The notes below the pieces were generated by a model, which saw nothing but the letters and a program-made list of their open reading frames with translations, ran no database searches and was not told the DNA's origin. A DNA stretch of 64,000 bases from Odiellus spinosus (Eukaryota; Arthropoda; Arachnida; Opiliones; Phalangiidae), in NCBI GenBank assembly GCA_963920705.1, contig CAWUCO010000060.1:1550001-1614000 (forward strand), written 5' to 3'. Position 1 is the first letter of the stretch, and the number at the start of each line of letters is the position of its first letter. A program made the position numbers and the translations under genes. This document shows positions 56,354 through 64,000 of this stretch, piece after piece.

Positions 56354-58120
56354 TTTGTAAATCTATACTTGGGAAATTTGTAAATCTATACTTGGGAAAT
56401 TTGTGGATCTATACTTGGGAAATTTGTGGATCTATACTTGGGAAATTTGTGGATCTATACTTGGGAAATTTGTGGATCTATACTTGGGAAATTTGTGGAT
56501 CTATACTTGGGAAATTTGTGGATCTATACTTGGGAAATTTGTGGAGCTATACTTGGAAAATTTGTGGATCTATACTAGGGAAATTTGTGGATCTTTACTT
56601 GGGAAATTTGTGAATCTATACTTGGGAAATTTGTGGAGCTATACTTGGGAAATTTGTGGATCTATACTTGGGAAATTTGTGAATCTATACTTGGGAAATT
56701 TGTAAATCTATACTTTGGAAATTTGTAAATCTATACTTGGGAAATTTGGGGATCTATACTTGGGAAATTTATGGATCTATACTTGGGAAATTTGTGGATC
56801 TATACTTGGGAAATTTATGGATCTATACTTGGGAAATTTGTGGATCTTTACTTGGGAAATTTGTAAATCTATACTTTGGAAATTTGTAAATCTATACTTG
56901 GGAAATTTGTAAATCTATACTTGGGAAATTTGTAAATCTATACTTTGGAAATTTGTAAATCTATACATGGGAAATTTGTAAATCTATACTTGGGAAATTT
57001 GAAAATCTATACTTGGGAAATTTGTGGATCTATACTTGGGAAATTTGTGGATCTATACTTGGGAAATTTGTGGATCTATACTTGGGAAATTTGTGGATCT
57101 ATACTTGGGAAATTTGTGGATCTATACTTGGGAAATTTGTGGATCTTTACTTGGGAAATTTGTAAATCTATACTTGGGAAATTTGTAAATTTACACTTGG
57201 GAAATTTGTGGATAAATACTTGGGAAATTTGTGGATAAATACTTGGGAAATTTGTGGATCTATACTTGGGAAATTTATGGATCTATACTTGGGAAATTTA
57301 TGGATCTATACTTGGGAAATTTGTGGAGCTATACTTGGGAAATTTGTAAATCTATACTTGGGAAATTTGTAAATCTATACTTGTGAAATTTGTAAATCTA
57401 TACTTGGGAAATATGTGGATAAATACTTGAGAAATTTGTGGATAAATACTTGGGAAATTTGTTTATAAATACTTGGGAAATTTGTGGAAAAATACTTGGG
57501 AAATTTGTGGATCTTTACTTGGGAAATTTGTGGATCTATACTTGGGAAATTTGTAAATCTATACTTGGGAAATTTGTAAATCTATACTTGGGAAATTTGT
57601 AAATCAATACTTGTGAAATTTGTAAAACTATACTTGGGAAATTTGTGGATCTATACTTGGGAAATTTGTGGATCTATACTTTGGAAATTTGTAAATCTAT
57701 ACTTGGGAAATTTGTAAATCTATACTTGGGAAATTTGTGGATCTATACTTGGGAAATTTGTGGATCTATACTTGGGAAATTTGTTTATAAATACTTGGGA
57801 AATTTGTGGAAAAATACTTGGGAAATTTGTGGAAAAATACTTGGGAAATTTGTGGATCTTTACTTGGGAAATTTTTGGATCTATACTTGGGAAATTTGTA
57901 ATTCTATACTTGGGAAATTTATGGATCTATACTTGGGAAATTTGTGGATCTATACTTGGGAAATTTGTTTATAAATACTTGGGAAATTTGTTTATAAATA
58001 CTTGGGAAATATGTGGAAAAATACTTGGGAAATTTGTGGATCTTTACTTGGGAAATTTGTGGATCTATACTTGGGAAATTTGTAAATCTATACTTGGGAA
58101 ATTTGTAAATCTATACTTGG

Positions 58121-59339
58121 GAAATTTGTAAATCTATACTTTGGAAATTTGTAAATCTATACTTGGGAAATTTGTAAATCTATACTTGGGAAATTTGTAA
58201 ATCTATACTTGGGAAATTTGTAAATCTATACTTTGGAAATTTGTAAATCTATACTTGGAAAATTTGTAAATCTATACTTGGGAAATTTGTAAATCAATAC
58301 TTGTGAAATTTGTAAAACTATACTTGGGAAATTTGTGGATCTATACTTGGGAAATTTGTGGATCTATACTTTGGAAATTTGTAAATCTATACTTGGGAAA
58401 TTTGTAAATCTATACTTGGGAAATTTGTAAATCTATACTTTGGAAATTTGTAAATCTAGACTTGGGAAATTTTTAAATCTATACTTGGGAAATTTGTAAA
58501 TCTATACTTTGGAAATTTGTAAATCTATACTTGGGAAATTTGTAAATCTATACTTGGGAAATTTGTACATCTATACTTGGTAAATTTGTGGATCTATACT
58601 TGGGAAATTTGTGGAGCTATACTTGGGAAATTTGTGGATCTATACTTGGGAAATTTATGGATCTATACTTGGGAAATTTGTGGAGCTATACTTGGGAAAT
58701 TTGTGGATCTATACTTGGGAAATTTGTAAATCTATACTTGGGAAATTTGTGGATCTATACTTGGGAAATTTGTGGAGCTATACTTGGGAAATTTGTAAAT
58801 CTATACTTGGGAAATTTGTAAATCTATACTTGTGAAATTTGTAAATCTATACTTGGGAAATATGTGGATAAATACTTGAGAAATTTGTGGATAAATACTT
58901 GGGAAATTTGTTTATAAATACTTGGGAAATTTGTGGAAAAATACTTGGGAAATTTGTGGATCTTTACTTGGGAAATTTGTGGATCTATACTTGGGAAATT
59001 TGTAAATCTATACTTGGGAAATTTGTAAATCTATACTTGGGAAATTTGTAAATCAATACTTGTGAAATTTGTAAAACTATACTTGGGAAATTTGTGGATC
59101 TATACTTGGGAAATTTGTGGATCTATACTTTGGAAATTTGTAAATCTATACTTGGGAAATTTGTAAATCTATACTTGGGAAATTTGTAAATCTATACTTG
59201 GGAAATTTGTAAATCTATACTTTGGAAATTTGTAAATCTATACTTGGGAAATTTGTAAATCTATACTTGGGAAATTTGTAAATATATACTTGGGAAATTT
59301 GTAAATCTATACTTGGGAAATTTGTAAATCTATACTTGG
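58121..59339. repeat. 1,219-bp (53-monomer) HOR unit, copy 1
   Basis: TTGAGAAAT monomers at 58874 and 60093, TTGGAAAAT monomers at 58253 and 59472, and AATATATAC tails at 59280 and 60499 are each exactly 1,219 bp apart. The same spacing separates 36635 from 37854 in domain F, but there the second copy has lost the TTGAGAAAT monomer. Confidence 0.8.
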
Positions 59340-60540
59340 GAAATTTGTAAATATATACTTTGGAAATTTGTAAATCTATACTTGGGAAATTTGTAAATCT
59401 ATACTTGGGAAATTTGTAAATCTATACTTGGGAAATTTGTAAATCTATACTTTGGAAATTTGTAAATCTATACTTGGAAAATTTGTAAATCTATACTTGG
59501 GAAATTTGTAAATCAATACTTGTGAAATTTGTAAAACTATACTTGGGAAATTTGTGGATCTATACTTGGGAAATTTGTGGATCTATACTTTGGAAATTTG
59601 TAAATCTATACTTGGGAAATTTGTAAATCTATACTTGGGAAATTTGTAAATCTATACTTTGGAAATTTGTAAATCTAGACTTGGGAAATTTTTAAATCTA
59701 TACTTGGGAAATTTGTAAATCTATACTTTGGAAATTTGTAAATCTATACTTGGGAAATTTGTAAATCTATACTTGGGAAATTTGTACATCTATACTTGGT
59801 AAATTTGTGGATCTATACTTGGGAAATTTGTGGAGCTATACTTGGGAAATTTGTGGATCTATACTTGGGAAATTTATGGATCTATACTTGGGAAATTTGT
59901 GGAGCTATACTTGGGAAATTTGTGGATCTATACTTGGGAAATTTGTAAATCTATACTTGGGAAATTTGTGGATCTATACTTGGGAAATTTGTGAAGCTAT
60001 ACTTGGGAAATTTGTAAATCTATACTTGGAAAATTTGTAAATCTATACTTGTGAAATTTGTAAATCTATACTTGGGAAATATGTGGATAAATACTTGAGA
60101 AATTTGTGGATAAATACTTGGGAAATTTGTTTATAAATACTTGGGAAATTTGTGGAAAAATACTTGGGAAATTTGTGGATCTTTACTTGGGAAATTTGTG
60201 GATCTATACTTGGGAAATTTGTAAATCTATACTTGGGAAATTTGTAAATCTATACTTGGGAAATTTGTAAATCAATACTTGTGAAATTTGTAAAACTATA
60301 CTTGGGAAATTTGTGGATCTATACTTGGGAAATTTGTGGATCTATACTTTGGAAATTTGTAAATCTATACTTGGGAAATTTGTAAATCTATACTTGGGAA
60401 ATTTGTAAATCTATACTTGGGAAATTTGTAAATCTATACTTTGGAAATTTGTAAATCTATACTTGGGAAATTTGTAAATCTATACTTGGGAAATTTGTAA
60501 ATATATACTTGGGAAATTTGTAAATCTATACTTGGGAAAT
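59340..60540. repeat. 1,219-bp (53-monomer) HOR unit, copy 2
   Basis: Second copy of the preceding unit. Private changes are a GTGAAGC tail near 59992 and a TTGGAAAATTTG near 60027. It ends near 60540, where the GTTTATAAAT cassette replaces the AA-type run. Confidence 0.78.
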
Positions 60541-61727
60541 TTGTGGATCTATACTTGGGAAATTTGTTTATAAATACTTGGGAAATTTGTGGAAAAATAC
60601 TTGGGAAATTTTTGGAAAAATACTTGGGAAATTTGTGGATCTTTACTTGGGAAATTTTTGGATCTATACTTGGGAAATTTGTAATTCTATACTTGGGAAA
60701 TTTATGGATCTATACTTGGGAAATTTGTGGATCTATACTTGGGAAATTTGTTTATAAATACTTGGGAAATTTGTTTATAAATACTTGGGAAATATGTGGA
60801 AAAATACTTGGGAAATTTGTGGATCTTTACTTGGGAAATTTGTGGATCTATACTTGGGAAATTTGTAAATCTATACTTGGGAAATTTGTAAATCTATACT
60901 TGGGAAATTTGTAAATCTATACTTGGGAAATTTGTGGATCTATACTTGGGAAATTTGTGGAGCTATACTTGGGAAATTTGTAAATCTATACTTGGGAAAT
61001 TTGTAAATCTATACTTGTGAAATTTGTAAATCTATACTTGGGAAATATGTGGATAAATACTTGAGAAATTTGTGGATAAATACTTGGGAAATTTGTTTAT
61101 AAATACTTGGGAAATTTGTTTATAAATACTTGGGAAATATGTGGAAAAATACTTGGGAAATTTGTGGATCTTTACTTGGGAAATTTGTGGATCTATACTT
61201 GGGAAATTTGTAAATCTATACTTGGGAAATTTGTAAATCTATACTTGGGAAATTTGTAAATCTATACTTGGGAAATTTGTGGATCTATACTTGGGAAATT
61301 TGTGGAGCTATACTTGGGAAATTTGTAAATCTATACTTGGGAAATTTGTAAATCTATACTTGGGAAATTTGTAAATCTATACTTTGGAAATTTGTAAATC
61401 TATACTTGGAAAATTTGTAAATCTATACTTGGGAAATTTGTAAATCAATACTTGTGAAATTTGTAAAACTATACTTGGGAAATTTGTGGATCTATACTTG
61501 GGAAATTTGTGGATCTATACTTTGGAAATTTGTAAATCTATACTTGGGAAATTTGTAAATCTATACTTGGGAAATTTGTAAATCTATACTTTGGAAATTT
61601 GTAAATCTAGACTTGGGAAATTTTTAAATCTATACTTGGGAAATTTGTAAATCTATACTTTGGAAATTTGTAAATCTATACTTGGGAAATTTGTAAATCT
61701 ATACTTGGGAAATTTGTACATCTATAC

Positions 61728-62408
61728 TTGGTAAATTTGTACATCTATACTTGGGAAATTTGTGGAGCTATACTTGGGAAATTTGTGGATCTATACTTGG
61801 GAAATTTGTGGATCTACACTTGGGAAATTTGTGGATCTATACTTGGGAAATTTGTGGATCTATACTTGGGAAATTTGTGGATCTATACTTGGGAAATTTG
61901 TGGATTTATACTTTTGAAATTTATGGATCTATACTTGGAAATTTGTGGAGCTATACTTAGGAAATTTATGGATCTATACTTGGGAAATTTGTGGATCTAT
62001 ACTTGGGAAATTTGTGGATCTATACTTGGGAAATTTGTGGATCTATACTTGGGAAATTTGTGGAGCTATACTTGGGAAATTTGTGGATCTATACTTGGGA
62101 AATTTGTGGATCTACACTTGGGAAATTTGTGGATCTATACTTGGGAAATTTGTGGATCTATACTTGGGAAATTTGTGGATCTATACTTGGGAAATTTGTG
62201 GATCTATACTTGGGAAATTTGTGGATTTATACTTTTGAAATTTATGGATCTACACTTGGAAATTTGTGGAGCTATACTTGGGAAATTTGTGGATCTATAC
62301 TCGGGAAATTTATGGATCTATACTTGGGAAATTTGTGGAGCTATACTTGGGAAATTTGCGGAGCTATACTTGGGAAATTTGTGGATCTATACTAGGGAAA
62401 TTTGTAAA
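61728..62408. repeat. GG-rich 0.7-kb block, copy 4
   Basis: Closest to copy 1 at 39890: both have a TTAGGAAATTTATGG monomer (40118, 61957). This copy lacks two monomers around the GGGAAATTCGTGG site and has GTACATC in place of GTGGATC near 61740. It holds a chance open frame of 238 codons. Confidence 0.81.
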
Positions 62409-63450
62409 TCTATACTTGGGAAATTTGTAAATCTATACTTGTGAAATTTGTAAAACTATACTTGGGAAATTTGTGGATCTATACTTGGGAAATTTGTGGA
62501 TCTATACTTTGGAAATTTGTAAATCTATACTTGGGAAATTTGTGGATCTTTATTTGGGAAATTTGTAAATCTATACTTGGGAAATTTGTGGATCTATACT
62601 TGGGAAATTTGTGGATCTATATTTGGGAAATTTGTAAATCTATACTTGGAAAATTTGTAAATCTACACTTGGGAAATTTGTAAATCAATACTTGTGAAAT
62701 TTGTAAAACTATACTTGGGAAATTTGTGGATCTATACTTTGGAAATTTGTGGATCTATACTTGGGAAATTTATGGATCTATACTTGGGAAATTTGTGGAG
62801 CTATACTTGGGAAATTTGTGGATCTATACTTTGGAAATTTGTAAATCTATACTTGGGAAATTTGTAAATCTATACTTGGGAAATTTGTGGATCTATACTT
62901 GGGAAATTTGTGGATCTATACTTGGGAAATTTGTTTATAAATACTTGGGAAATTTGTGGAAAAATACTTGGGAAATTTGTGGAAAAATACTTGGGAAATT
63001 TGTGGATCTTTACTTGGGAAATTTTTGGATCTATACTTGGGAAATTTGTAATTCTATACTTGGGAAATTTATGGATCTATACTTGGGAAATTTGTGGATC
63101 TATACTTGGGAAATTTGTTTATAAATACTTGGGAAATTTGTTTATAAATACTTGGGAAATATGTGGAAAAATACTTGGGAAATTTGTGGATCTTTACTTG
63201 GGAAATTTGTGGATCTATACTTGGGAAATTTGTAAATCTATACTTGGGAAATTTGTAAATCTATACTTGGGAAATTTGTAAATCTATACTTTGGAAATTT
63301 GTAAATCTATACTTGGGAAATTTGTAAATCTATACTTGGGAAATTTGTAAATCTATACTTGGGAAATTTGTAAATCTATACTTTGGAAATTTGTAAATCT
63401 ATACTTGGAAAATTTGTAAATCTATACTTGGGAAATTTGTAAATCAATAC

Positions 63451-64000
63451 TTGGTAAATTTGTGGATCTATACTTGGGAAATTTGTGGAGCTATACTTGG
63501 GAAATTTGTGGATCTATACTTGGGAAATTTGTGGATCTACACTTGGGAAATTTGTGGATCTATACTTGGGAAATTTGTGGATCTATACTTGGGAAATTTG
63601 TGGATCTATACTTGGGAAATTTGTGGATTTATACTTTTGAAATTTATGGATCTATACTTGGAAATTTGTGGAGCTATACTTGGGAAATTTATGGATCTAT
63701 ACTTGGGAAATTTGTGGATCTATACTTGGGAAATTTGTGGATCTATACTTGGGAAATTTGTGGATCTATACTTGGGAAATTTGTGGAGCTATACTTGGGA
63801 AATTTGTGGATCTATACTTGGGAAATTTGTGGATCTACACTTGGGAAATTTGTGGATCTATACTTGGGAAATTTGTGGATCTAAACTTGGGAAATTTGTG
63901 GATCTATACTTGGGAAATTTGTGGATCTATACTTGGGAAATTTGTGGATTTATACTTTTGAAATTTATGGATCTACACTTGGAAATTTGTGGAGCTATAC
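63451..64000. repeat. GG-rich 0.7-kb block, copy 5, cut by window end
   Basis: Closest to copy 2 at 41682: both carry CTAAACTTGGG (about 42113 and 63882). Its position after copy 4 mirrors the order of copies 1 and 2, with spacing 1,723 bp against 1,792 bp, a difference of exactly three monomers. The right end lies outside the window. Confidence 0.8.

Larger units (their letters stand above)
54999..57300. repeat. Domain H tail: smaller out-of-register repeats
   Basis: The segment 54999-55250 repeats the 53925-54170 segment at an offset of 1,080 bp (47 monomers minus 1). Two copies of a 552-bp unit follow, then mixed AA and GG monomers with ATACATGGG near 56344 and 56965. A GGGGATC variant (TTTGGGGATC near 56748) is private. 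The domain ends near 57310 with a switch to the GAGCTAT, TTGTGAAAT and ATATGTGGATAAAT series of domain F. Confidence 0.72.
1..64000. repeat. 23-bp satellite array filling the whole window
   Basis: Every line of the window reads as head-to-tail copies of a 23-bp monomer in one orientation. The monomer begins ACTTGGGAAATTTGT; its last eight bases are mostly AAATCTAT or GGATCTAT. Frequent variants change the centre (GGGATATTT, GGGACATTT, TTTGGAAAT, TTGTGAAAT, TTGGAAAAT) or the tail (AGCTAT, ATAAAT, AAAAAT, ATCTTT, ATCAAT). I saw no inversion and no stretch of non-satellite DNA, so the array runs past both window ends. The monomer has an AAATTT core and no CpG. Arrays of tens of kilobases of a short AT-rich monomer are typical of eukaryotic heterochromatin; chromosomal position and species cannot be told. 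No gene, RNA gene, promoter or mobile element is visible in any part. Confidence 0.98.
57301..64000. repeat. Domain F': second, ordered copy of domain F (runs off the window)
   Basis: Landmarks of domain F recur in the same order. Offsets step through 20,734 (37854 to 58588), 21,976 (38567 to 60543), 21,838 (39890 to 61728), 21,792 (40934 to 62726) and 21,769 bp (41693 to 63462). Each step is a multiple of 23, so whole monomers were gained or lost. Here the TTGAGAAAT monomers lie near 57425, 58874, 60093 and 61059. The first 0.8 kb (57310-58130) is a mosaic that also resembles 41040-41510. Confidence 0.78.

Noticed and set aside
1-64000. CRISPR-like direct repeats
   Set aside because: Repeats abut with no unique spacers, no cas gene is present, and the monomer is shorter than usual CRISPR repeat plus spacer units.
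1-64000. CENP-B box as a sign of a centromere
   Set aside because: The required TTCG and CGGG elements do not occur together in any monomer I read; CGGG appears only in isolated variants such as ACTCGGG and ACGCGGG. Centromere identity cannot be inferred.
1-64000. Telomeric or G-quadruplex array
   Set aside because: Only one GGG run occurs per 23 bp, leaving about 20-base loops, and no known telomere repeat is present.
1-64000. Embedded tRNA, rRNA, transposon or retroelement
   Set aside because: Every segment resolves into 21-24-bp monomers of the same family; no terminal repeat, target-site duplication or unrelated sequence was seen.
1-64000. Hairpin or cruciform from AAATTT palindromes
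   Set aside because: The palindrome is only six bases per monomer and the flanks (GGG on one side, GTAAA or GTGGA on the other) are not complementary, so a stable stem is unlikely.

Overview
The window is one uninterrupted tandem satellite array. From the first base to the last it repeats a 23-bp monomer, about 2,780 copies, with no unique sequence between them. I see no protein gene, RNA gene, transposon or CRISPR array. The monomer starts ACTTGGGAAATTTGT and ends in one of two common tails, AAATCTAT (AA type) or GGATCTAT (GG type). The sequence is AT-rich (roughly 30% GC), the consensus has no CpG, and G exceeds C on the + strand. An array of this size and type points to the heterochromatin of a eukaryotic chromosome (pericentromeric, subtelomeric or a knob). 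The sequence does not name the organism.

The array is a mosaic of higher-order repeat (HOR) domains, each a family of multi-monomer units amplified together. Most unit lengths fall within a few bases of a multiple of 23. Domain A (1 to about 7.7 kb) has a 2,917-bp unit in two copies (itself two ~1.45-kb halves), then a 1,240-bp unit in two copies. Domain B (about 7.7-11.5 kb) has units of about 1.0-1.6 kb with TTGGTTAATTT and TTGCGAAATTT monomers. Domain C (about 11.5-21.3 kb) is a near-perfect tandem duplication of 4,913 bp. Domains D and E (about 21.4-36.6 kb) carry a 24-bp monomer with GGGG and several 0.5-1.3-kb duplications. Domain F (about 36.6-43.2 kb) is GG-rich and contains an 8-monomer (184-bp) spaced cassette and a 0.7-kb GG-rich block in three copies. 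Domain G (about 43.3-47.4 kb) is three 1.4-kb units. Domain H (about 47.5-57.3 kb) is a 2,069-bp unit in four versions, one shortened to 1,150 bp, then smaller duplications. From about 57.3 kb to the end, domain F recurs in the same internal order (F'), 20.7-22.0 kb further on.

The many open frames of 65-241 codons are a by-product of the repeat. Since 23 is not a multiple of 3, all three forward frames read the same 23-residue peptide cycle, and the GG-type monomer has no forward stop in any frame. The AA-type tail supplies a TAA. I therefore annotate no CDS. What is notable here is how the array evolved: nested duplications, domain-specific length variants, an AA-to-GG shift along the window, and a large ordered segmental repeat. 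I did not find a new gene system.
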